Notes under the pieces: generated by a model | The model's database searches: none | Told to the model about the DNA's origin: nothing | Seen by the model: the letters and a program-made list of their open reading frames with translations, nothing else | Position numbers and translations under genes: made by a program | Shown here: one piece after another, positions 6,105 to 12,607 of the stretch | Layout: each line of letters begins with the position of its first letter | How positions within the stretch are numbered: position 1 is the first letter of the stretch | NCBI GenBank assembly: GCA_964585575.1 | Contig: CAZPEM010000092.1 | Location: 1-13,644 of the forward strand | Origin: UBA4655 sp964585575 | Lineage (GTDB): Bacteria > Planctomycetota > Planctomycetia > Pirellulales > UBA1268 | Direction of reading: 5' to 3' | Length of the DNA: 13,644 bases

Positions 6105-6848
6105 TCACTTCAGGGAGATCGTGCGGGCCAACGGCCGGAGAATCTGCTCGACGACGCAGCTGTCGACGACGTCCCGGGCAATCCGGTAGAGCCGCTCGAT
6201 CGCTTCGACGAACGTCACGCCGGGGTCGATGCTGCCGTACTGCCTCGCGGTGACGTAGACGCTCAACTGCTCCTCCGCGAAGTCGCCGGTGCGGACCTGG
6301 AACGCATTCGTGCGGGCTTCCGTGCTCACCCGCACCTGCGTGCGGCAATCCTCGTCGATGGCGAGCGTGAGCGACGGCTCGTAGTTGATCACCCTCGCCC
6401 CGGGAATCTCGGCCGTGCGGTCGAGCGCCGGGCCGACGCCGAGCGCCTCGGCCAGGAGGGCGTTGTGGTTGCCGCGAAACGCGAAGTCGAAGCCGAAAAG
6501 CAGGTCGAGCGCCTCACAGTCGAGCGGGCTCACCGACAGGATCGGGGGCGCGAGGTCCAACACCAGCCTGTGCTGGTCGAGCGCCGCCTCGGGCGTGGAC
6601 GGATTGACGACGCCGGAGCAGAGCCGCTTCGTCTCCACCGCGGTCCAGCGGTAGCGGCCCTGATCCTTGTCTTCCTCGAGAACGAAATCCCGCTTGTCGC
6701 GGCAGTAGAACTTCCGCATCGAAGGATACTTCTTCTGCACGCACTCGAAGAAGTGGAGGATTGTTTCCCTCTGGCTGGGGAGTTCCATCTCCGTCGCAAG
6801 GTTGACGTTTACGTAGAAGTCGTCGGCAAGGGACGCGTAGGGCGTCAT
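6105..6848 (-). CDS. Hypothetical protein, probably conserved in planctomycetes
   Basis: A 247-residue soluble protein beginning MTPYASLADDFYVNVNL. It has no signal peptide or membrane segment. The start at 6848 is preceded by GGGAG (7-nt spacing) and a strong promoter. The protein has normal mixed composition and dense aromatic, charged and hydrophobic alternation, so it is certainly a folded protein; examples are RGNHNALLAEALGVGP and EEQLSVYVTARQYGS. I see no catalytic motif I can name. I have the impression of close relatives of similar length across Pirellulales, but this is memory, not a search. It is monocistronic: vapB starts some 450 bp downstream, and the facing upstream gene is divergent. 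Its codon use matches the housekeeping neighbours, in contrast to the 5.7-6.1 kb stretch. Confidence 0.8.
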   Translation of the reverse strand: MTPYASLADDFYVNVNLATEMELPSQRETILHFFECVQKKYPSMRKFYCRDKRDFVLEEDKDQGRYRWTAVETKRLCSGVVNPSTPEAALDQHRLVLDLAPPILSVSPLDCEALDLLFGFDFAFRGNHNALLAEALGVGPALDRTAEIPGARVINYEPSLTLAIDEDCRTQVRVSTEARTNAFQVRTGDFAEEQLSVYVTARQYGSIDPGVTFVEAIERLYRIARDVVDSCVVEQILRPLARTISLK

Positions 6849-6871
6849 CGAGCATCTCCCGGGGAAAACGA

Positions 6872-6901
6872 AGTATAGAAACGCCTCGGAGCAGGTGTCA
6901 A
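6872..6901 (-). promoter_or_regulatory. Near-consensus sigma70-type promoter of the 6105-6848 gene
   Basis: On the minus strand a perfect -35, TTGACA (6896-6901), is followed after 18 bp by TATACT (6872-6877, five of six consensus bases). Predicted transcription start is near 6865, about 17 nt before the ATG, leaving room for GGGAG at 6856-6860. This is the best promoter match in the window. Confidence 0.7.
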
Positions 6902-6910
6902 AGACGAACG

Positions 6911-6940
6911 TTGGCACACAGGCAGGGCGACGCGCATACT
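6911..6940 (+). promoter_or_regulatory. Divergent promoter facing the small ORF
   Basis: TTGGCA (6911-6916, five of six) and CATACT (6935-6940, four of six) are 18 bp apart, giving a start near 6947, about 38 nt before the ATG at 6985. Its -35 is only 9 bp from the -35 of the opposite promoter, so the two would compete for polymerase or share a regulator. Confidence 0.45.
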
Positions 6941-6984
6941 GTTTGCTCCGACGCTCCGAGTCGGACCGCCCCCATGGTCCATCC

Positions 6985-7218
6985 ATGCCCCGCAAGGCAG
7001 CACATCGGGAACCCCTGGTAGCTCAGCACCTCGAGAACCATCTCGTCTCGCTCGAGAAGCGAGGAGATGGGGCGGTGATCGTGCGGGTTCGCAGCGTCGG
7101 GCCGGATCATCTCCCGGACGCGGTGTTCGCCTTCCGGAGCGGCGACCCACAGTACGCCTACTGGCTCCGACGGCTGCAGTCCGCAGCGGACTCGCCCAAC
7201 GCCACCCCCGAGCAGTAG
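6985..7218 (+). CDS. Small hypothetical protein
   Basis: A 77-residue ORF, MPRKAAHREPLVAQHLENHL at the start, continuing to DAVFAFRSGDPQYAYWLRRLQ. Third codon positions are mostly G/C in this frame, as in the other genes here, and a promoter-like pair lies 38 nt upstream of the ATG. Against it, there is no clear ribosome-binding site, and I recognise no family. The stop TAG lies within the first degenerate unit of the 15-bp repeat array, so the array could have created or moved the C-terminus. The opposite strand is also open here but begins inside the repeat array and looks like a shadow. Confidence 0.4.
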   Translation: MPRKAAHREPLVAQHLENHLVSLEKRGDGAVIVRVRSVGPDHLPDAVFAFRSGDPQYAYWLRRLQSAADSPNATPEQ

Positions 7219-7424
7219 CACTGCGAGCGGTAGCACTGCGAGCGGTAGCACTGCGAGCAGGATTGCGGCNNNNNNNNNNNNNNNNNNNNNNNNNNNNNNN
7301 NNNNNNNNNNNNNNNNNNNNNNNNNNNNNNNNNNNNNNNNNNNNNNNNNNNNNNNNNNNNNNNNNNNNNGTAGCACTGCGAGCGGTAGCACTGCGAGCGG
7401 TAGCACTGCGAGCAGGATTGCGGC
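7210..7424. repeat. 15-bp tandem repeat with higher-order structure and 100-N gap
   Basis: The unit GAGCGGTAGCACTGC occurs in three near-perfect copies followed by a diverged one (GAGCAGGATTGCGGC) on each side of the N run at 7270-7369. Bases 7215-7269 and 7370-7424 are identical (55 bp). Either the scaffold pieces simply overlap there, so that only one block of four units exists, or a 55-60 bp higher-order unit is tandemly repeated. The array lies between the 3' ends of the small + ORF and rho. Confidence 0.9.
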
Positions 7425-7473
7425 AGGCCGCGGCCCGTTCTCCTTGCGGTCGTTCTTCCGTGCAGACCTTCCG

Positions 7474-8847
7474 TCAGTCGTCGCGCGACCCGGCGATGAG
7501 CGCGATGAACTCGCGGTTGCTCTTGAACTTGGCGAGTTGCTTCGTGAGCTGCTCCATCGCGTCCACGTGGTGCATGCTCGAGAGCGTCCGTCGAAGCATG
7601 TTCACCGAGTGGAGCGTGTCGGGATCGAGCAGCTTCTCCTCGCGGCGGGTGCCCGACTGCGAGATGTCGATCGACGGCCAGACCCGCCGGTCGGCGAGCT
7701 TGCGGTCGAGCACCAACTCCATGTTGCCGGTGCCCTTGAATTCCTGGAAGATCAGCTCGTCCATCCGGCTGCCTGTGTCGATGAGCGCGGTCGCCACGAT
7801 CGTGAGCGAGCCCCCCTCCTCGAACACGCGGGCCGTCGCGAAGAGCTTCTTCGGGATGTCGAGCGCCTTGATGTCGACGCCGCCGGACATCGTGCGGCCG
7901 GTGTTGCCGACCCACTTGTTGAAGGCACGGGCCATCCGGGTGATGGAGTCCATCAGCAGGAAGACGTCCTTGCCCGCCTCCGCCATCCGCTTGCACCGCT
8001 CGATCACCAGTTGCGACAGCCGCACGTGGCTCTCCACGTCGCAGTCGAGGCTGCTTGCGAGCACCTCTCCCTTGACGGTCCGCCGCATGTCGGTGACCTC
8101 CTCCGGCCGCTCGTCGATGAGCAGCATCACGAGCGCGAGTTCCGGATGATTGGTCGAGACGGCCTGCGAGATCTGCTGGAGCATGACGGTCTTACCCGTC
8201 CGCGGCGGCGCCACGATGAGCGCCCGCTGCCCCTTGCCGAGCGGCGTGAGCAGGTCCATCACTCGGGTCGTGATCGGCTGCTGTCCAGTCTCGAGCCGGA
8301 GCCACTGCTGGGGATTGATCGGCGTCAACTGGTCGAATGACTTGACGTTCACATAGTCGTCGGGCGGCATGCCCTCGACTTCCTGGATCTCGCGGACCCT
8401 CGGGCCCTGCTGCCGCCGCCCGGGCTGGACGAGCGCCTTGATGAAGACACCTTCGCGGAGACGGTACCGCTCGACGAGCGCACCGGGCACGAACGGGTCG
8501 GTCCGTTCCCGCTGGTAATTCGTTTCCGCACTCCTCAGGAAGCCGTAGCCATTCGGATGCATTTCCAGGACGCCGCAGCCCGGCTCGAGCGGGATCGGCT
8601 CGCCGTTCTCTCCGACCTCGGGCTCCGGTTCGGGTGGCACCATGCCGACGCCGTCGACCGCCGGTTTCGGCCCGCCGCCGCCGCCACGACGAAATCGACC
8701 GCGACGGCGACCACCGTAGCCGCCTCCGCCCTGCTGGGGCTGGTAGCCACCGCCAAACCCCGGCCCGGCTGCCTGTCCGCCGCCTTCACCGCCAAACTGG
8801 CCAGGCCCCTGCCGGCCATGCGATCGAGATCGCCTCCGCTTCGACAT
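7474..8847 (-). CDS. rho: Transcription termination factor Rho
   Basis: A 457-residue hexameric RNA-dependent ATPase that releases RNA polymerase from transcripts. Residues about 1-85 are a Gly/Gln/Arg-rich disordered tail with RGRFRRGGGGG; the usual helical Rho_N domain is not visible. Residues 86-160 are the cold-shock-like RNA-binding domain (CGVLEMHPNGYGFLRS). The RecA-like core has Walker A APPRTGKT (213-220), Walker B VFLLMD (295-300), the Q-loop TGRTMSGGVD where the E. coli lysine is arginine, and the R-loop segment KGTGNMEL. The core is intact up to the normal C-terminal end. AGGAAG lies about 11 nt upstream of the ATG, a wide spacing. It is flanked by a 524-bp intergenic region upstream and the 15-bp repeat array downstream, and appears monocistronic. 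Confidence 0.98.
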   Translation of the reverse strand: MSKRRRSRSHGRQGPGQFGGEGGGQAAGPGFGGGYQPQQGGGGYGGRRRGRFRRGGGGGPKPAVDGVGMVPPEPEPEVGENGEPIPLEPGCGVLEMHPNGYGFLRSAETNYQRERTDPFVPGALVERYRLREGVFIKALVQPGRRQQGPRVREIQEVEGMPPDDYVNVKSFDQLTPINPQQWLRLETGQQPITTRVMDLLTPLGKGQRALIVAPPRTGKTVMLQQISQAVSTNHPELALVMLLIDERPEEVTDMRRTVKGEVLASSLDCDVESHVRLSQLVIERCKRMAEAGKDVFLLMDSITRMARAFNKWVGNTGRTMSGGVDIKALDIPKKLFATARVFEEGGSLTIVATALIDTGSRMDELIFQEFKGTGNMELVLDRKLADRRVWPSIDISQSGTRREEKLLDPDTLHSVNMLRRTLSSMHHVDAMEQLTKQLAKFKSNREFIALIAGSRDD

Positions 8848-9371
8848 GGAATCAGCACTTCCTCATGAAAACACGGTTTCGGGCACGCCGCGGACCATCC
8901 GCACGATCGCCCCGACGCCGTCGGAATTCGAACAAGCGAGCAACGCAACGAGTCTGAAGGGCCGGAAATGTCTGCCAGGAAAGGCATTCACCAGGCCGGG
9001 CATCAGGGTGCTCGCGTCGGAGACGCGAACGCATCCCGCATCAGAATCCGGCTGGCTCTTGGCCCCGCTGGTCGGGAGCCCCCAAAACCGTGAACTTCAA
9101 GCCTGAGAGGTCAGGGTCAAGGACGGAGAACCGTGAACGGACGGCCTCCCCGGTGAGCCAACATTCCGAGTATTGGCCTGCCCCCTGGAATTGTCAAGCC
9201 TCCGCAATGCCCCCCGGCCGTGGCCGCCGTCCTTCTCCCGCCCAAAACCCGTGTTCAGCCCGGAAAACCTGGCAAACGCGGCAATTCCGGAATCTTCCTC
9301 AAAACTCGGGTCGTCCGTTCGGTCGATACCCCTTTGAGACCGTCGAAAAAACACTTTCAGGAACCGTTTTT
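8848..9371. other. Divergent intergenic region between rho and the thioredoxin-fold gene
   Basis: 524 bp that must hold the promoters of both flanking genes. I find no convincing -35/-10 pair for either. Visible elements are a perfect 10-bp palindrome ATTCCGGAAT (9284-9293), a 10-bp direct repeat AACCGTGAAC (9085-9094 and 9129-9138), and an A-rich stretch just before the + strand gene. The length would allow a long rho leader, as expected if rho controls its own transcription, but nothing in the sequence proves this. Confidence 0.4.
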
Positions 9372-11045
9372 ATGGTTCAGCGAGTTGTCAGCGTGATCCG
9401 TCGTGCCGCCTGGACGGCCCTGGTGGCAGCCCTGATCTGCGGAGCCTCGCGGCTCGACGCGGCGGTGGTGTGGCACGAGACCCTGGCCGGCGCGAAGGCC
9501 GCCTCTCTCACCAGCCAGCGGCCGGTGCTCGTCATCTTCACGGCCGGCTGGAGCGAGGCGTCGGACCGATTCCTCCAGAAGACGCTCGTCGCGCCGGAGG
9601 CGGCCGCGATCATCTCCTCCTGCTTCGAGCCGATCCGCCTCGACGTGGACAGCAACGGCGAACTCGCAAAGCGGCTCGGCGTGTCGCACCTGCCGAGCGG
9701 ATGCATCATCGACCAGAACGACGCCGTGCTCGCACGGTTCGACTGTCCGGAATCGAGCGCCGAATTCGTCACCAACGCGGCGCGCGCGATTCAGACCTCG
9801 GCGCAAGGCAGAGTCGGGACGACACCGCCCCCGGCCGTGCCGTATGCCGCGACCGCCATGGCACCCGCGGCCCCGCCCGTCACACCGCCTGCGGCCGCGG
9901 CCGCCTCACGTTTCGGTGCGGCCGAACCCGCCGTCGCTCCTCCGCTGCCCGCCACGCCGCCGACCTGGCCCGCCGAGAGTGCGTCGAGCCCGCTCAACCG
10001 ATCGACCGCATCCACGGGCCGCGGGAGCGCCTTCTCGTCGGCCGCCTCCGACCCACCGCCCACGCCGCCCCCGCCGCCGACCGGCCCGCGGCAAGTGATC
10101 GAACCGCCGACCGCGACCCCGGCATGGGGATCCGCCCAGTCCCAACCGCCGACGGCCGGCGCGGCCAATCCCCAGCGCTATGCTGCGGCACCGGCCTATG
10201 CTGCAACGCCGGGCTATGCTGCGGCGCCGGGCTATCCGGCGGCTCCGGGCAATGCAACGACCGCGACGGCGCCGGCGTATCCCTCGACCCCCTCAACGCC
10301 GGCGTACCCGACGACTCCCACCGCACCGGCGTACCCGACGACGCCGGGGCCCGGCTCGACCGTAGCCGCATATCCCTCGACGACTGCCACGCTGCCGATC
10401 TACTCCGGCACGAGTTCCGTGATGCCTCCGGTGCCACCGCCGGCTGCTCCTCCCGCGACGACCGCGGAGAAGCCGAAGAGCACGAACTCCTTCGTGGCAT
10501 TCTTCACCAACCCGATGTCGCTCTTCTCGTCGTCGAAGCCGGCCGACAAGGCCGAAATCGCCAAGCCATCGGCATCGGCCACGCCACAACCGGCGACTCC
10601 GCGGAACGGCTCGGTCGCCTCGACCGTGCCCGGCCTGCCACCGGCTGCCACCGCCGACGCCTACGGCAGCATGCCAGTCGGGCTCGAGGGTTATTGCCCG
10701 GTGACGCTCGTGGAAAAGAGCGTCTGGGTCGAGGGCCGCCCGCAGTGGGGCGTTCGTCATCGCGGCCGCACCTACCTCTTCGCCGGCCCGGCGGAGCAGC
10801 AGTCCTTCCTGGCCGCTCCCGATCGCTATGCTCCCGCCCTCTCCGGCGACGATCCCGTGCTCGCCTTCGACTCCGGTCGCCAGGTGCCGGGGCAGCGTCG
10901 CTACGGCGTGACCTACCAGTCGCGGATCTACCTCTTCTCGTCGCCCGAGAGCCGCTCGGCCTTCACGTCGATGCCGGAGAAGTACGCGACCCGCGTGCTC
11001 GTGGCCGAAAACCCGCAGGCAGGCCCCGGCACGTTCATCCGCTGA
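9372..11045 (+). CDS. Exported protein: redox-inactive thioredoxin fold, repeat linker, two YHS-like domains
   Basis: A 557-residue exported protein. The start at 9372 has AGGA 9 nt upstream and is followed by a signal peptide (VIRRAAWTALVAALICGASRLDA). Residues about 35-142 form a thioredoxin-like domain: VLVIFTAGW, then at the active-site position W60-S-E-A-S64 where WCxxC is expected, and the cis-proline P108 in SHLPSG. Both catalytic cysteines are serine, so disulfide chemistry is not expected. Residues about 145-430 are a Pro/Ala/Thr-rich linker with hexapeptide repeats. Residues about 434-557 contain two YHS-like copies: GLEGYCPVTLVEK with RGRTYLFAGPAEQQSFLAAP, then DPVLAFDSG with QSRIYLFSSPESRSAF. 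Only the first keeps the Cys. YHS domains are associated with metal or heavy-metal proteins; a periplasmic binding or scaffold role is inference. It converges on glpK with a 31-bp gap. Confidence 0.85.
   Translation: MVQRVVSVIRRAAWTALVAALICGASRLDAAVVWHETLAGAKAASLTSQRPVLVIFTAGWSEASDRFLQKTLVAPEAAAIISSCFEPIRLDVDSNGELAKRLGVSHLPSGCIIDQNDAVLARFDCPESSAEFVTNAARAIQTSAQGRVGTTPPPAVPYAATAMAPAAPPVTPPAAAAASRFGAAEPAVAPPLPATPPTWPAESASSPLNRSTASTGRGSAFSSAASDPPPTPPPPPTGPRQVIEPPTATPAWGSAQSQPPTAGAANPQRYAAAPAYAATPGYAAAPGYPAAPGNATTATAPAYPSTPSTPAYPTTPTAPAYPTTPGPGSTVAAYPSTTATLPIYSGTSSVMPPVPPPAAPPATTAEKPKSTNSFVAFFTNPMSLFSSSKPADKAEIAKPSASATPQPATPRNGSVASTVPGLPPAATADAYGSMPVGLEGYCPVTLVEKSVWVEGRPQWGVRHRGRTYLFAGPAEQQSFLAAPDRYAPALSGDDPVLAFDSGRQVPGQRRYGVTYQSRIYLFSSPESRSAFTSMPEKYATRVLVAENPQAGPGTFIR
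10192..10263 (+). repeat. 18-bp coding repeat in the linker
   Basis: Four consecutive 18-bp units related to CCGGGCTATGCTGCGGCG encode PAYAAT, PGYAAA, PGYPAA and PGNATT. A looser continuation encodes PAYPTTP twice (about 10309-10345). Unlike the 15-16 bp arrays, the units have diverged. Confidence 0.8.
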
Positions 11046-11057
11046 ACGGCCGCCCGC

Positions 11058-11074
11058 CGCCGAAAGAATCGGCG
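11058..11074. terminator. Hairpin between convergent genes
   Basis: CGCCGA-AAGAA-TCGGCG is a perfect 6-bp stem with a 5-nt loop, placed in the 31-bp gap between the stop of the thioredoxin-fold gene and the stop of glpK. It could serve both directions. There is no T-tract on either side. Confidence 0.45.
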
Positions 11075-11076
11075 TC

Positions 11077-12570
11077 TCAATCCCTCGCCCATGCCTTCGA
11101 GCGGCCGACGGCATCCCGCCAGACGGCGAGCTTCACCCTACGGGCCGCCGCGTCGATCGACGGCTCGAACGACCGCTCGATCCGCCGCGCGGAGGCGGCC
11201 GCATCGGGCGAATCGAAGAGGCCGCAGGCCCGGCCGGCGAGCATCGCGGCGCCGAGCGCCGTCGTCTCGAGCACGGCAGGCCGGTCGACCCGCACGCCGA
11301 GCAGATCGGCCTGGAGTTGGAGCAAAAGGTCGCAGCCGCTGGCGCCGCCGTCCACCCGCAGGTGGGTGAGGCTCCTGCCGGCGTCGGCCTCCATCGCGGC
11401 GACCACGTCGGCGACGCTCGCAGCGATCCCCTCGAGGGCGGCGCGGGCGATGTGGCCGCGGCCTGTTCCCCGGGTCAGGCCGATCATGAGGCCGCGGGCC
11501 CGCGGATCCCAGTCGGGCGTGCCGAGGCCGGCCAGGGCGGGCACGAGCACGACCCCGCCCGCATCGGGCACGCTCGCCGCGAGCGGACCGATGTCGCCCG
11601 CGCGGTCGATGATGCCGAGGCCGTCGCGGAGCCACTGCACGACCGCCCCCGCCACGAACACGGAGCCCTCGAGCATGAACCCGCGTCCCGTGCCGTCGTC
11701 GCAGGCGGGCGTGGCGAGGAGTCCGTGGCGGCTTGCCACCGTCTCGCTCCCGGTCGCAAACAAGAGGAAGGCGCCCGTGCCGTAGGTGTTCTTGGCGTCG
11801 CCCGGCTCCACGCAGCCGTGCGCGTAGGCTGCGGCCTGCTGGTCTCCCGCGCAGCCGAGGATCGGCAGCCCGAAACCGAGCACCGCGGCATCGGTCTCGC
11901 CGAACGAGCCGCTCGACGGGCGGATCTCCGGCAGCATCCTCCGCGGCACACCGAAGAGGCCGCAGAGTTCATCGCTCCAGCCACCCTCGGCGAGGTCGTA
12001 GAGGAGCGTGCGGCTGGCGTTCGTGCGGTCGGTCGCATGCACGCGGCCGCCGGTAAGACGCCAGATCAGGAACGCGTCGACCGTGCCGAAGAGCACCTCG
12101 CCGCGACGGCAACGCTCGGCGAGCCCCGGCCGCGACTCGAAGAGGTGCATGATTTTCGTCGCCGAAAAGTACGGGTCGAGCAGCAGGCCCGTCCGGCTGC
12201 GGACGGTCGCCTCCAGCCCCTCGGCCTTCAGCCGCTCGCAGATCGGGGCCGACACGCGGCTCTGCCAGACGATCGCCGGCGCGACGGGCCTGCCCGTGTC
12301 GCGGTCCCAGAGCAGCACGGTCTCCCGCTGGTTCGTGATGCCGACGGCCACGACCGCGTCACCAGGACCGAGCCCGGCAAGCACGTCCCTCGCGCAGTCC
12401 ACCTGGGACGACCAGATGTCCTCGGGGTCGTGCTCGACCACGCCGGGCGAGGGAGTGTGCTGCGGAAACTCCCGCTGCGCCGTGGCCACGGGCCGCCCGC
12501 CATCGTCGAAGAGAATCGCCCGGCTCGAGGTCGTTCCCTGGTCGAGCGCGAGCACGAGTCGCCGCGTCAT
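11077..12570 (-). CDS. glpK: Glycerol kinase
   Basis: A 497-residue FGGY-family kinase that phosphorylates glycerol to sn-glycerol 3-phosphate with ATP in the cytosol. Identity is clear from LALDQGTTSSRAILFD at the N-terminus and the glycerol-binding residues in NQRET, AIVWQSR, DPYFSATK and AGDQQAA, where the Asp is the catalytic base. Further signs are the nucleotide-site segments KNTYGTGAFLL and LRVDGGASGCDLLLQ, and LGTPDWDPRARG. Length matches the family. The loop that binds the inhibitor fructose 1,6-bisphosphate in E. coli (GGKGGTR) is replaced by VLGFGLP without the arginine, so that control is probably absent. I start at 12570 because MTRRLVLALDQG aligns with the usual family start. 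An in-frame ATG at 12609 would add 13 unlike residues. There is no Shine-Dalgarno; TACACT six bases upstream hints at a leaderless mRNA. No glpF or glpD is nearby. Confidence 0.97.
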   Translation of the reverse strand: MTRRLVLALDQGTTSSRAILFDDGGRPVATAQREFPQHTPSPGVVEHDPEDIWSSQVDCARDVLAGLGPGDAVVAVGITNQRETVLLWDRDTGRPVAPAIVWQSRVSAPICERLKAEGLEATVRSRTGLLLDPYFSATKIMHLFESRPGLAERCRRGEVLFGTVDAFLIWRLTGGRVHATDRTNASRTLLYDLAEGGWSDELCGLFGVPRRMLPEIRPSSGSFGETDAAVLGFGLPILGCAGDQQAAAYAHGCVEPGDAKNTYGTGAFLLFATGSETVASRHGLLATPACDDGTGRGFMLEGSVFVAGAVVQWLRDGLGIIDRAGDIGPLAASVPDAGGVVLVPALAGLGTPDWDPRARGLMIGLTRGTGRGHIARAALEGIAASVADVVAAMEADAGRSLTHLRVDGGASGCDLLLQLQADLLGVRVDRPAVLETTALGAAMLAGRACGLFDSPDAAASARRIERSFEPSIDAAARRVKLAVWRDAVGRSKAWARD

Positions 12571-12607
12571 GGGGGCAGTGTAACGCCCCGCCGGATATCC
12601 TTGGAGC

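Noticed and set aside
5613..6878. 421-residue open frame on the plus strand
   Set aside because: Mostly antisense to the 6105-6848 gene, which has a strong promoter and normal protein composition. Its first part crosses the gene-poor stretch without a start signal.
6898..7251. Minus-strand ORF beginning MLPLAVLPLAVLLLGGG, which looks like a signal peptide
   Set aside because: The hydrophobic start is just the 15-bp repeat read in one frame. The rest is antisense to the small ORF and runs through both divergent promoters.
7158..7406. Minus-strand 82-residue frame through the third gap
   Set aside because: It is made of repeat translation and N residues only.
5227..7424. Tandem arrays as possible CRISPR loci
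   Set aside because: Units of 15-16 bp are directly adjacent with no spacers, and there are no cas genes.
9470..11785. 771-residue alternative plus-strand frame
   Set aside because: It overlaps the thioredoxin/YHS gene out of frame, runs past the convergent hairpin into antisense glpK, and has no domain character.
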